NCBI GenBank assembly: GCA_030268105.1
Contig: BSDZ01000016.1
Coordinates: 1,991,501-2,055,500 of the forward strand
Reading direction: 5' to 3'
From: Volvox africanus
Lineage: Eukaryota; Chlorophyta; Chlorophyceae; Chlamydomonadales; Volvocaceae
Length of the DNA stretch: 64,000 nt
This document shows, piece by piece, positions 11,646 to 21,276 of this stretch. Under the pieces are notes generated by a model. It made no database searches and had not been told where the DNA came from. It was given only the letters and a program-made list of their open reading frames with translations. The position numbers and the translations under genes were made by a program. Every line of letters starts with the position of its first letter. Positions within the stretch are counted from its first letter, which is position 1.

Positions 11646-11887
11646 TGTTATGGAGTGGTATATCAGTTGGATATAGCGATCCATACTAGCAACAATCCCG
11701 CTGTTGTAGCTGTACTCGGCGGTAAGCTATCGACCCGCGTTCGTACTGTTTGTAGTGCTATACGCGCAAGTATATGTGCCGACTCCAGAACGAACTATTT
11801 GGACTTCTTTACTATCAGATGCTATGTAACTTTACTTTCTCGTTATTACGTCAGGCTTCCTAATGTCTGATAGTCTACATCTCAATA
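11646..11887 (+). repeat. Copia LTR, plus-strand copy (242 bp)
   Basis: Begins TGTTATGGAGTGG and matches the LTR at 9008-9248 in reverse orientation with scattered changes. It is followed at 11888-11900 by the tRNA-Met anticodon-arm primer site GGTTATGAGCCCC. Confidence 0.85.
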
Positions 11888-11900
11888 GGTTATGAGCCCC
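11888..11900 (+). other. Copia primer-binding site, anticodon-arm type
   Basis: GGTTATGAGCCCC directly follows the LTR, identical to the site at 8995-9007 and to the first 13 bases of the site of the second copia family at 29236. Confidence 0.75.
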
Positions 11901-11974
11901 GGTCATCGTTGACCGCGGAGCCTGACATCTTTTGCCCATTCTAGTGTTGATCTTCGCGTTTATAGGTCTTCACA

Positions 11975-12463
11975 ATGGGAAAGGATAGGCTGGACGAGCC
12001 GCTGGACCTACACAACTACTCAACTTGGAAACTACGATTCCAATTGTTGTGCGCGGAGCTTGGATACAGTCGCGCCCTGCTACAAGCACCAATTGCAGAG
12101 GCGGATTTCATCATCTCCGACAAGGTCAAGAGTGTGATGGCCAAGAACGTAAAGAACCATCACCTCCAAACAATTGTTCGGGCGGCAAATGCGAAGGCCG
12201 CCTGGGACGCTTTGGCGGCTACGTTCGCATCAACCTGCAACACGAGAAAGGTAGCACTACAACAGGAGCTAAGTGACTTTAAAATGGCAAATGAAGATGG
12301 AAGGGCTAGTCAAGCAGTTTGGCAAGGAAAGACTGGCGGTGATGTCAGGGTCGCCGCCTGGTGCGATTTGGCGGCAAAGTGCAAGTCAGTCGCGACTACG
12401 AGGAAAATGGCGCTACAAAGGAGATCAACGATCAGGTTATGGCTCCTTCTGAGGACACCTTAA
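11975..12463 (+). pseudogene. Copia gag fragment, 3' truncated and fused to unrelated sequence
   Basis: The first ~105 codons (MGKDRLDEPL to DFKMAN) are almost identical to the copia gag at 8920. Homology stops near 12290 in the middle of Gag, and the frame continues into unrelated sequence until a stop at 12463. No zinc knuckle, protease or integrase follows. The break could be a deletion or an abortive insertion. The sequence after the break (12292-12600) is not recognised; another frame there is open but has no known motif. Confidence 0.8.
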
Positions 12464-12968
12464 AAGCGCCGAGAAATTTTACTGGTCGTTCACGAGCTAC
12501 AACGATGCCGACGCAAAGATGGAGCGGATTGGCGGTAACTTCACAGTGAATTCGAACCATTACCGCATGTATACGTTGAAAGCTTTTTGACTATGCCTTT
12601 ATTTACTGGGCAGCTCGTGGTGCGGCGCTTTGTTTGTAGTTCGAGCAAGGTGGATTTCAACTATATTGATAACAGCTCAGGCGACGTTTTGATAGGTGCT
12701 TTATTGCTATGTTTTGTCAGAGCACCCCATAGCAGTTCAAGGCAATTGATGTGCCTGCCGAGCCATAGACCTCGCCTGTGAGTGGCCTGTGCCTGTCAGC
12801 CGCACGTTATCTCATGGAGAACTCTTGTTAGGAAACGCTAACGATGCAAGAGGTGGCGTTCTCATGGTGAGAACAACTTTGTTTCGTGCAGTTCAGAGTA
12901 CTGCATAATTGCAGCTTCTAATGGCCTTGAGGAAAAAGGGGCAGAAGTTTTGATCACACTACTAGGTT
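12464..12968. other. Unassigned stretch between copia fragment and B LTR
   Basis: No supported gene, repeat or RNA. It ends exactly at the start of a B LTR. Its sequence is not found at the other flank of that LTR (21277), so no target duplication joins the two sides. Confidence 0.4.
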
Positions 12969-13558
12969 GTTGTGCTACGGTTCATTTTCCGCCAATGCGT
13001 AGGTCGATGCGACCCTACGAGGCGAACTGCTATCTTGATGAACACATGAACCATCAATGCATATGAATGAACTTGCATGATATAAATGTATTCATATATA
13101 TTTATATATGCATTTGGCATGTCACCATTATCCATGGCGACATCGCATCATGGCAAATCCGCCTAGCATGCATGAAATCCCGAATCATTGAAGTGCGCAT
13201 TATGCTCGTGCTACGAAATGATGAGTAATATTATTGGATATAATATTACTTCATTATAGCACACGTTGAGAGCGCCGCACCCATCACGATACATGCCTTG
13301 CAACCAAATATCGTAATTCGGACCCTTGCATCATGCAAATGCGGGAAAGGCTTATACGTTGTTATGCTTGGACATCGCCTATACGCAGTAGGGTTGTCAC
13401 ACTTAGGATCGGCCTCCTAGTGTGAATTGTACGGCATTGCGATGCTGCGAGTATAACAGATGCGAGGACGGCTAAGCAAGATAAGACATTTGATACCGGA
13501 GAACACTCGTGTGTTCTACATTATTATTACTTTACGCTATCCTACTTAGCCCGAGCTA
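12969..13558 (+). repeat. Older B LTR, 5' part, split by element 2
   Basis: Starts TGTTGTGCTACGGTTC and runs about 590 bases to the insertion point of element 2. The remainder resumes at 21030. It is more diverged than the LTRs of element 2; for example the central CCGGATA/TATCCGG palindrome has decayed to CCAAATATCGTAATTCGG. Confidence 0.88.
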
Positions 13559-14382
13559 TGTTGTGCTACGGTTAGTTTCCCGCCGATGCGTAGGTCAATG
13601 TGATCCTACAAGGCGAAGTGCTATTGTGATGAACACATTGCATATGGATGAATCTGCATGATATAAATGTATTCGTGTACATTTATATATGCATTTGGCA
13701 TGTTGTCATTATCCATCGCGACATTGCATCATGGCAAATCCGCCTAGCATGCATGAAAGCCCGAAGCATTGAAGTGCGCATTATGCTCGTGCTACGAAAC
13801 GATAAGTAATATTATCTGATATAATATTACTTCATTAAAGCACACGTTGAGAGCGCCGCACTCGTCGTGATACATGCCCTGCAACCGGATATCGTTATCC
13901 GGACCCTTGCATCATGCGAATGCCGGAAAGGCTTATACGTTGTTATGCGTAGACATCGCCTATACGCAGTAGGATTGTCACATCTAGGATCGGCCTCCTA
14001 ATGTGAATCGTACGGCATTGCGATGCTGCGAGTATAACAGATGCGAGGACGGCTAAGCAAGATAAGACATCCAATACCGGAGAACACTCGTGTGTTCTAT
14101 ATTACTATTGCTATACGCTATTCTACTTAGCCTGAGCTAAGCCTGAACTTTGCTAATCACCACCGCGTGATGATTGCTTGCTTCCGGCGCTGACGGCGAT
14201 TTCGTCCATTGCGTCGTTCCAATCTGTAAGACTGTAAGTTATATCTCTCTTCATCTTGAAGTCTTCCGCTGTCTCTGTTTGCTCGCGCTTGTCTTGCTGT
14301 ATTTGCAAGTGCTCGCGCATCGGTGTCGAAAGTCTCCAGACGTGCAGATACTTATGAGCAAACGCGAACGAGAGGTACAACA
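13559..14382 (+). repeat. 5' LTR of B element 2 (824 bp)
   Basis: TG...CA ends (TGTTGTGC ... GGTACAACA). Preceded by target duplication AGCTA. Carries the ordered palindromes typical of the family, including ATATAAATGTA/TACATTTATAT and CCGGATA/TATCCGG. Confidence 0.94.
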
Positions 14383-14385
14383 ATT

Positions 14386-14400
14386 TAGTATCGAGACAGG
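14386..14400 (+). other. Primer-binding site of B element 2 (mutated)
   Basis: Reads TAGTATCGAGACAGG three bases after the LTR. The other copies have TGG at the start, so the second base pairing with the tRNA CCA end is changed. This may reduce priming. Confidence 0.7.
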
Positions 14401-14628
14401 TTCGTTGCCTAACTGTCTCTCTTTGTCTAATCGGAAGTAAGTTCTTTCTATGGCGAGTTCCAGCGACGAACCACGAGGACCGCTAGATACTTTTGCCGAA
14501 GACTTAGGCCGCGCCGTTTTGGACGCCGCCGCTTCCGGTTTGTAATTGTTTAATTGCTTTTGCTTAGATTGCTGCACTTGTTGTGTAAGTGTACGCTCTG
14601 AGTCGCAGGTAATCTCAGTGCACTGGCA

Positions 14629-14883
14629 TTGCTTGCCGCGGCGACTGAGACCGGCTTTCGTCCGGACCAGTTGGCGACTCTCATTGCCCAAACTACGGAG
14701 ATCAGGACTCAGCTGGGCAATTACTTGCTGAGTTTGCTGAATCTTCTCAAGAGTACTGTCGGTAGGCTCACCAAGTTGTTTTGTACTCTTGCCTTTGCGA
14801 TAGAAGTCGGCTTCTATTACGCAAACCTAGGGTATCGTTTCGTGCTTCATGTCCACGGAACACGACGATACGCCGCACACTAG
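14629..14883 (+). CDS. Conserved 84-residue leader ORF of B element 2
   Basis: Counterpart of the ORF at 5380-5634, with identical length, same ends and conservative changes. Overlaps the gag start by 35 bases in a different frame. Function unknown. A plausible small intron (GT at 14538, AG at 14607-14608, 71 bp) would join the upstream 31-residue ORF (starting at 14450) to this frame in phase. This is conjecture. Confidence 0.4.
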   Translation: MLAAATETGFRPDQLATLIAQTTEIRTQLGNYLLSLLNLLKSTVGRLTKLFCTLAFAIEVGFYYANLGYRFVLHVHGTRRYAAH

Positions 14884-16084
14884 CCTAGCTAGCCAACCCG
14901 ATTTTGTTGTGGCTGCTAGAGCACCGGATAGAGGTCTTGAGACTGTTGGCGCGCGAGCCACTCAAGAGCCCCTTTTCCTTCAGACCCCTGCTCACTTAAT
15001 TGTGCCGCATTCAGCAGTGAACACGAATATGGACAACACTGCTGGACCAAGGGTTCTGCCATAACCTCAAGCTCGAGGGCATGATGACATCCCTGAGGTG
15101 ATGAGATTGTCGATTCCCGTTCCTAGGCTCAATATTTCGCTGACCGACAAGACACCAGGGCATAGCATAGCCGATGCAACTCGTGCGTACGTGCATGACG
15201 CTAAAAAGTATCTCCAGGCTGTTCATGGTGGTGATAATGACGGTATCAGGTGTCTCTTCGTTGGTAACACCCTCGAGGGCTCAGCGAAGGACTGGTATCG
15301 CAATTGGACCAACGCCCGGGGCAACTATACTTTTGACGAGTTGGTCGCCGCTTTGCTCGCACGATTCGCTACTGAGGTTCAAGCACGCGATGTGGAAGCT
15401 CGTAAGGTTTTGGCAGCCGGTAGCTACCACATGCGTCGGGATGAAAATGTACCTGCGTACCAGTCACGCTTCGAAGCACTTGTGACTCCCATTGCTGACC
15501 TCACTGAATCCGAGCGTGTCTTTTGGTTTAGGCGAGGCCTGACAAAACTTTTGGCTAAATGGTGCGCTACTGACTTGGTTGGAGCGCAGATCAAGTCGTA
15601 TGATGCTTTGGTCGCTTTTGCTAAGGGTACGGAGATACGACTCCTTGCCGGTGAGGAAGAAGTCAAGTCTGCCCCTCGTGCAAATGCCGTGCAAGTGCAG
15701 GATCCGCTCGGGGAAGCCGTAGCTCTTGACCAGGATTTTGGAGCGACCCGCCCCATGCCTACTGCCGCGACGCGACGCAGCAACCGGCAACGCCAGACGC
15801 GCGGGGGCGCTAGCTCGGGTGTCCGTGGATCAGGAGGAGCAGGTCCGAGCTCGGACCCGGCTAAAAACAGGAAGCGTGGTGGTGCGCCGTCGACGGCAGC
15901 CGCACAGTGTTCCGACCCCAATGCGAAGCGGACTCGCACGGACGACACGTATATGCCAAAATGGAATTGCAATCGTTCAGAATTCGAGCGTCGAAAATTG
16001 GCCAACGTTTGTCTACGGTGTGCGGAGAGCCATTCCACGAAGGATTGCCCTCTAATGCCGCCGTTTGTACCTCAGCCGAAATAG
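14849..16084 (+). pseudogene. gag: Gag of B element 2 with one nonsense codon
   Basis: Same protein as the gag at 4179-5414. The frame begins MSTEHDD at 14849 and is broken by TAA at 15062-15064, where element 1 has TTA. It resumes at once and stays open from 15098 to the terminal UAG at 16082-16084. Capsid motif and compact zinc knuckle (CLRCAESHSTKDC) are intact. The UAG is followed in the same frame by pol. Confidence 0.88.
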
Positions 16085-19000
16085 GGGCTTGCCCGGGTTC
16101 CTGTGGAGGGGGCACCACCTGGGATTTCTGAACTAACGTGTGGTCGGTGGTCATCCTTACGGCCAGCCGTTAAGGCATTGTTGCCTTGTGTACTTGGACA
16201 CATCGAGCGAGTCATTGCGCGACGCATCACGCTTGACGGACGCACGGGACTTCTCTGCTTCGACCCGTTGTGTAATTTGTTTACACCTCGCCGTCCCCTG
16301 TCGTCTATCGATCTGTCTAACCACGTGGTTTTGTTCATCCCCTCGTCTCTGCGTGAGATGTCGGAACAGTTGGCCATATACAGGAGGAGTAGGCGTCAAT
16401 ATCCAGGCACTGCCGCATGTGTTTTACTCCCCGCTTTCTGTCGGCGCAAGGCAGAGGCATCGTTAAGGGGTATGCGGCATGTCCACCGGTTCGAGCCGGG
16501 CACCGTTTTGTTTAATGGTGTGGATCGGGAGGGTACGCTGGCTCCGTGGCCAAGCACATCCTACTCGGTTGACGTTTGGTACGAAGCTCCTGACGGGGGT
16601 GCCGTAGGTTACGGACCCGCCCTAAGTGCACTGACGTTGTCTGCTGGGCAGTCGCTCATAGATAACCGTGTCCCTGTGGTTCAGATCAGTTTGAATGGCC
16701 GTACTCTGAAGGCACTTGTTGACACCGGTGCCAGCGACGACTTCATCTCTGTCGCAGAGGTGAATGCGCTGGGGTTGTCCCCAGAGTCGTCTGATTGTCC
16801 ACAGGTTACCCTTGCTGACGGGGGTAAGCATCCCATCGTGGGCAGGATTACCCTTAGCCTATCGATAGGCCCTTTGCGTGTTGTGACCCGGCCGTACGTG
16901 CTGCAGGGCTTAGCAGAGACTGCACCGTACATAATGGGGTCGTCGACATTACGACAGTACCGTGCGCGCATCGACATGGAGACCGCAACCCTGCATATGT
17001 GCAAGGGTACTCTGTCGATTAAGGTACCTTTCCTGTCGTTCGAACATGTCACACCAAAGGAGGGCGAAACTGAGGCGGTGCCTATGTTTAATTTCGCTGT
17101 GACCGCAATGGCCACGCGAATCGAACCAGAGCTAGTCGGGCGTAAGGAGGCCGTCCGTTTGTTACGGAAGGGTGCCCACGGACTGCTTTTAAGGCCGCGG
17201 GTGAGCTGTTGTGTCACCACCGCGCAGATTTCTGCGGATCGTGAGGTTGAGGCCCTACTGTCGCAGTATGAGGACGTCTTTAAAGATATCCCTGGCCTAC
17301 CACCTATGCGTCCTGTTGATCACACAATCCCTCTCATGCCTGGAGCGCAGCCTACGGCCCGGCCAATGTACAGGTTGAGTCCATTGGAGCTGGACGAGGT
17401 GAAGCGCCAGGTGACGGACTTGCTCGCAAAGGGTATGATACGCCCCAGCACATCCCCGTATTCTGCACCGATTTTGTTTGTCGGTAAGAAGGATGGGACC
17501 TTGCGCATGTGCATTGATTACCGGGGGTTAAATGCGAATACGGTGAAAAATCGCTACCCTTTGCCACGCGTTGACGACCTGTTGGATAAGCTGAAGGGTT
17601 CGGCTTATTTTTCCTCAAGTGACTTACAACAGGGCTACAATCAGATTTGCATCGCTGCCTTTGATATCCCGAAAACCGCTTTTCGGACGCCCTTCGGTCA
17701 CTTTGAGTATACGGTCCTATCGTTTGGTTTGACTAATGCCCCTGCGACGTTTCAGGCGGTTATGGACCGAATGTTTAGGCCGTTTATCGACAGGTTCGTT
17801 GTTTGCTACCTGGATGACATCTTGGTATATTCTAAAACGCGCGAGGAGCACTTGGAGCATCTTCGGCTCGTGCTCGACGTTATGAGGCGGGAGCAATTGT
17901 TTGCTAAACGCGCCAAATGCTTTTGGGCGCAGCCTCAGGTGGAATATTTGGGCCACATTGTGTCGGCCACCGGTGTGAAGATGGACCCGCGGAAGGTCGC
18001 CGTGGTTCGCGATTGGCCCGCGCCTCAGAACCTCACGGAGCTGCGTAAGTTCCTTGGCTTGACCAATTATTTCCGAAAGTTCATTGAAAAATATTCCATC
18101 ATTGCGGCCCCGCTTACTAACTTAACTCGCAAAGGCGTTTTCGTTTCGCTCGAGTCGTGGACGTCGCAATGCCAGCGGGCATTCGAAGAGCTCAAACGAA
18201 TCGTTGCCGAAGATGTCACCCTTGCATTCCCTGATTACTCGTTGCCATTTCGTGTTGAGGTAGTGTCTGATGCCTCAATATTTGGAAGCGGTGCTGTATT
18301 GTTACAGGAAGGGCGACCGATCGCCTTCACGAGTAAGAAGTTTTCTGGTGCGGAAATTCGCTACACCACCGGGGAACAGGAGCTTCTGGCCGTGCTGCAT
18401 GCTTTAAAGGAATGGCGCTGTTACCTCGAGGGACGCCCGTTTACTTTAAAGACTGACCACAAGCCCCTAACGTTTTTGCAAAACGTTCCGACGTTGAACC
18501 GCCGACAAGCTAGGTGGATGGAATATCTAGCTAGGTTCAACTGCACCTGGGAGTATATTTCTGGTAAATTGAATATTGCCGATGCTCTCAGTCGACATCC
18601 GTCGCTACACGCTACAATTTTGGCAGCGCCCGTCGTGCCGCCGCGTAGCGAGGAGGTACCGATCGCGACGGACCTCGCGGAGCGGTTGAAGGTTGCCTAC
18701 AACGCAGACGCCTGGTTCGCGGACCCGGCTAATGTAGAAAACCTTCGCAAGCAGAATGGCCTTTGGCTACGGACGGAGGGTGCAGCTACGCAAATCGTCG
18801 TCCCGAACGACGACGCGCTACGCTACGACATCCTTGCGCGGTTCCACGAGGACCCGTTAGCAGGACACCCTGGTAGCAAGCGATTGATCGACTTGGTGCA
18901 ACGTTCCTTTTGGTGGCCTCGTTTGGCTAAGGATGCAGCGAACTTCGTACAGACATGCAGTCTGTGCCAGCGCAATAAGGCTTTGTCCGGTAAGGGCCAT

Positions 19001-20146
19001 GGGTTGTTGCAACCGTTGCCTGTCCCGGATGCGCCTTGGGAAAGTGTTTCCATGGACTTCGTAGTCGCGCTGCCCAAAACTGAGGGGGGATATGATGTGG
19101 TGTTCGTAATGGTCGATCGTCTGACTAAGATGGTTCACCTAGCACCATGCACATCATCCTGCACGGCTGAGCAAACCGCACGTTTGTTTTTCGACAATGT
19201 GGTTCGGTTACACGGGGTTCCCAAAAATGTGATTTCGGACCGCGGTGGGCAGTTCACGTCTAAGTTTTGGAAAGCGCTCTGCAAACTAGTTGGCATGCGC
19301 GTCAACCTGAGCACAGCGTATCACCCGCAGACTGATGGTCAAACCGAACGCACAAACCGCACGTTGGGTGATATGTTGCGCAATTATGCTGGTCGCACAC
19401 CACTTGTTTGGGATACATATTTGACTGCGGCAGAATTCGCGCTTAACAACGCTGTTAACCGCTCTACAGGCAAAAGTCCATTCTTTCTTAACTACGGGTT
19501 TCATCCCGCGCTACCTGTGTGGCGTGAGTTGGAAGTGAACGTGCCTGCTGCTAAACTTTTTGCCAAGTCTTTTATGTCCCGAATCACAGACGCTAAGTCG
19601 TGTTTGGACGCGGCACAGCAACGAACGACGGAATATTACAACAAATCCAAGCAGGATGTGAAGTTTTTGGAAGGGCAACTCGTGTTGCTAAGCACCAAGA
19701 ACTTGCGTTCCTTGGCCGACGGATCCCGAAAACTCTTACCCCGCTGGATTGGTCCGTATCCTGTCGTGCGCATGGTTGGGAATGTGGCTGTGGAGCTTGC
19801 ATTGCCCACTGATATGACCATTCACCCCACGTTTCACGTATCGCTTGTTCGTCCGTATCGTGGTATGGAACCCGTCCCTGAGCCTGCTAACGCCCCCGCA
19901 GCGATTGAACCAGTTCCCGAGACCTGGATCGCTGGTAAACAGAAGTTTTACGATGTGGAGCGGGTGTTAGATTATCGCACGCGTCGTGTGGGCCGACACC
20001 GACGTAAGCGGACAGTACACGAGTACTTGGTTAAGTGGACAGGGTATACCGACGAGCACAACTCATGGGAACCGGCACGCAACTTCTCACAGGACATGAA
20101 ACCCCTGCTCGAAGAAGCCCGCAAACGTGCCACGCAAGCCCAATGA
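16085..20146 (+). CDS. pol: Pol polyprotein of B element 2, in frame after the gag UAG
   Basis: Open without interruption for about 1,350 codons from just after the gag UAG to 20146. Protease [14 protein letters not shown], RNase H SDAS and TDHKPL, integrase HHCC and DDE core, and chromodomain [11 protein letters not shown] are all present. A few changes touch otherwise conserved RT positions ([13 protein letters not shown] where element 1 has [13 protein letters not shown]). No ATG lies near the start and the first six codons after UAG are open, so synthesis as a Gag-Pol readthrough fusion is the simplest model. Function depends on the gag nonsense codon being absent in active relatives. Confidence 0.92.
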   Translation, partial: GLARVPVEGAPPGISELTCGRWSSLRPAVKALLPCVLGHIERVIARRITLDGRTGLLCFDPLCNLFTPRRPLSSIDLSNHVVLFIPSSLREMSEQLAIYRRSRRQYPGTAACVLLPAFCRRKAEASLRGMRHVHRFEPGTVLFNGVDREGTLAPWPSTSYSVDVWYEAPDGGAVGYGPALSALTLSAGQSLIDNRVPVVQISLNGRTLKALVDTGASDDFISVAEVNALGLSPESSDCPQVTLADGGKHPIVGRITLSLSIGPLRVVTRPYVLQGLAETAPYIMGSSTLRQYRARIDMETATLHMCKGTLSIKVPFLSFEHVTPKEGETEAVPMFNFAVTAMATRIEPELVGRKEAVRLLRKGAHGLLLRPRVSCCVTTAQISADREVEALLSQYEDVFKDIPGLPPMRPVDHTIPLMPGAQPTARPMYRLSPLELDEVKRQVTDLLAKGMIRPSTSPYSAPILFVGKKDGTLRMCIDYRGLNANTVKNRYPLPRVDDLLDKLKGSAYFSSSDLQQGYNQICIAAFDIPKTAFRTPFGHFEYTVLSFGLTNAPATFQAVMDRMFRPFIDRFVVCYLDDILVYSKTREEHLEHLRLVLDVMRREQLFAKRAKCFWAQPQVEYLGHIVSATGVKMDPRKVAVVRDWPAPQNLTELRKFLGLTNYFRKFIEKYSIIAAPLTNLTRKGVFVSLESWTSQCQRAFEELKRIVAEDVTLAFPDYSLPFRVEVVSDASIFGSGAVLLQEGRPIAFTSKKFSGAEIRYTTGEQELLAVLHALKEWRCYLEGRPFTLKTDHKPLTFLQNVPTLNRRQARWMEYLARFNCTWEYISGKLNIADALSRHPSLHATILAAPVVPPRSEEVPIATDLAERLKVAYNADAWFADPANVENLRKQNGLWLRTEGAATQIVVPNDDALRYDILARFHEDPLAGHPGSKRLIDLVQRSFWWPRLAKDAANFVQTCSLCQRNKALSGKGHGLLQPLPVPDAPWESVSMDFVVALPKTEGGYDVVFVMVDRLTKMVHLAPCTSSCTAEQTARLFFDNVVRLHGVPKNVISDRGGQFTSKFWKALCKLVGMRVNLSTAYHPQTDGQTERTNRTLGDMLRNYAGRTPLVWDTYLTAAEFALNNAVNRSTGKSPFFLNYGFHPALPVWRELEVNVPAAKLFAKSFMSRITDAKSCLDAAQQRTTEYYNKSKQDVKFLEGQLVLLSTKNLRSLADGSRKLLPRWIGPYPVVRMVGNVAVELALPTDMTIHPTFHVSLVRPYRGMEPVPEPANAPAAIEPVPETWIAGKQKFYDVERVLDYRTRRVGRHRRKRTVHEYLVKWTGYTDEHNSWEPARNFSQDMKPLLEEARKRATQAQ

Positions 20147-20167
20147 CCCCTGCAGTCGATGCTGTAT

Positions 20168-20205
20168 GATGCAGCGAGGACGCTGCATACGGGAGGGGGG
20201 ATAAT
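20168..20205 (+). other. Hairpin and polypurine tract of B element 2
   Basis: ATGCAGCG-AGGA-CGCTGCAT hairpin followed by GGGAGGGGGGATAAT, which touches the 3' LTR at 20206. Confidence 0.8.
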
Positions 20206-21029
20206 TGTTGTGCTACGGTTAGTTTCCCGCCGATGCGTAGGTCAATGTGATCCTACAAGGCGAAGTGCTATTGTGATGAACACATTGCATATGAATGAAT
20301 CTGCATGATATAAATGTATTCGTGTACATTTATATATGCATTTGGCATGTTGTCATTATCCATCGCGACATCGCATCATGGCAAATCCGCCTAGCATGCA
20401 TGAAAGCCCGAAGCATTGAAGTGCGCATTATGCTCGTGCTACGAAACGATAAGTAATATTATCTGATATAATATTACTTCATTAAAGCACACGTTGAGAG
20501 CGCCGCACTCATCGTGATACATGCCCTGCAACCGGATATCGTTATCCGGACCCTTGCATCATGCGAATGCCGGAAAGGCTTATACGTTGTTATGCGTAGA
20601 CATCGCCTATACGCAGTAGGATTGTCACATCTAGGATCGGCCTCCTAATGTGAATCGTACAGCATTGCGATGCTGTGAGTATAACAGATGCGAGGACGGC
20701 TAAGCAAGATAAGACATCCAATACCGGAGAACACTCGTGTGTTCTATATTACTATTGCTAAACGCTCTTCTACTTAGCCCGAGCTAAGCCTGAAGTTCGC
20801 TTATCACCACCGCGTGATGATTGCTTGCTTCCGGCGCTGACGGCGATTTCGTCCATTGCGTCGTTCCGATCTGTAAGACTGTAAGTTATATCTCTCTTCG
20901 TCTTGAAGTCTTCCGCTGTCTCTGTTTGCTCGCGCTTGTCTTGCTGTATTTGCAAGTGCTCGCGCATCGGTGTCGAAAGTCTCCAGACGTGCAGATACTT
21001 ATGAGCAAACGCGAACGAGAGGTACAACA
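20206..21029 (+). repeat. 3' LTR of B element 2 (824 bp)
   Basis: Matches the 5' LTR at 13559-14382 apart from about a dozen substitutions. Followed directly by target duplication AGCTA. Confidence 0.94.
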
Positions 21030-21276
21030 AGCTAAGCCTAAACTTCGCTATCACCGCCGCGTGATGATTGCTTGCTTCCGGCGCTGACGGCGATTACGTC
21101 CATTGCACCGCTTCGATCTGTAAGACTGTAAGTTATATCTCTTCCTGTCTTGAAGTCTTCCGCTGTCTCTGTTTGCTCGCGCTTGTCTTGCTGTACTTGC
21201 AAGTGCTCGCGCATCGGTGTCGAAAGCCTTCAGACATGCAGATACTTATGAGCAAACACGAAGGAGAGGTACAACA
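21030..21276 (+). repeat. Older B LTR, 3' part
   Basis: Continuation of the LTR that starts at 12969, beginning with the AGCTA duplication and ending GGTACAACA at 21276. The sequence that follows is pol of an A element, unlike the left flank, so this LTR junction reflects a further rearrangement. Confidence 0.85.

Larger units (their letters stand above)
13559..21029 (+). mobile_element. Ty3/gypsy chromovirus, family B, element 2 (complete, 7.5 kb)
   Basis: Complete element with 824-bp LTRs at both ends and a perfect 5-bp target duplication AGCTA (13554-13558 and 21030-21034). Order: LTR, primer site, leader ORF, gag, UAG, pol, hairpin, polypurine tract, LTR. The two LTRs differ at about a dozen positions by eye, roughly 1.5%, so the insertion is young but not new. 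It landed in an older LTR of its own family. Gag has one nonsense change at 15062-15064; pol is fully open. The primer site has a G-to-A change. Confidence 0.95.

Noticed and set aside
15424..16038. 204-codon minus-strand ORF
   Set aside because: Antisense of gag; no motif.
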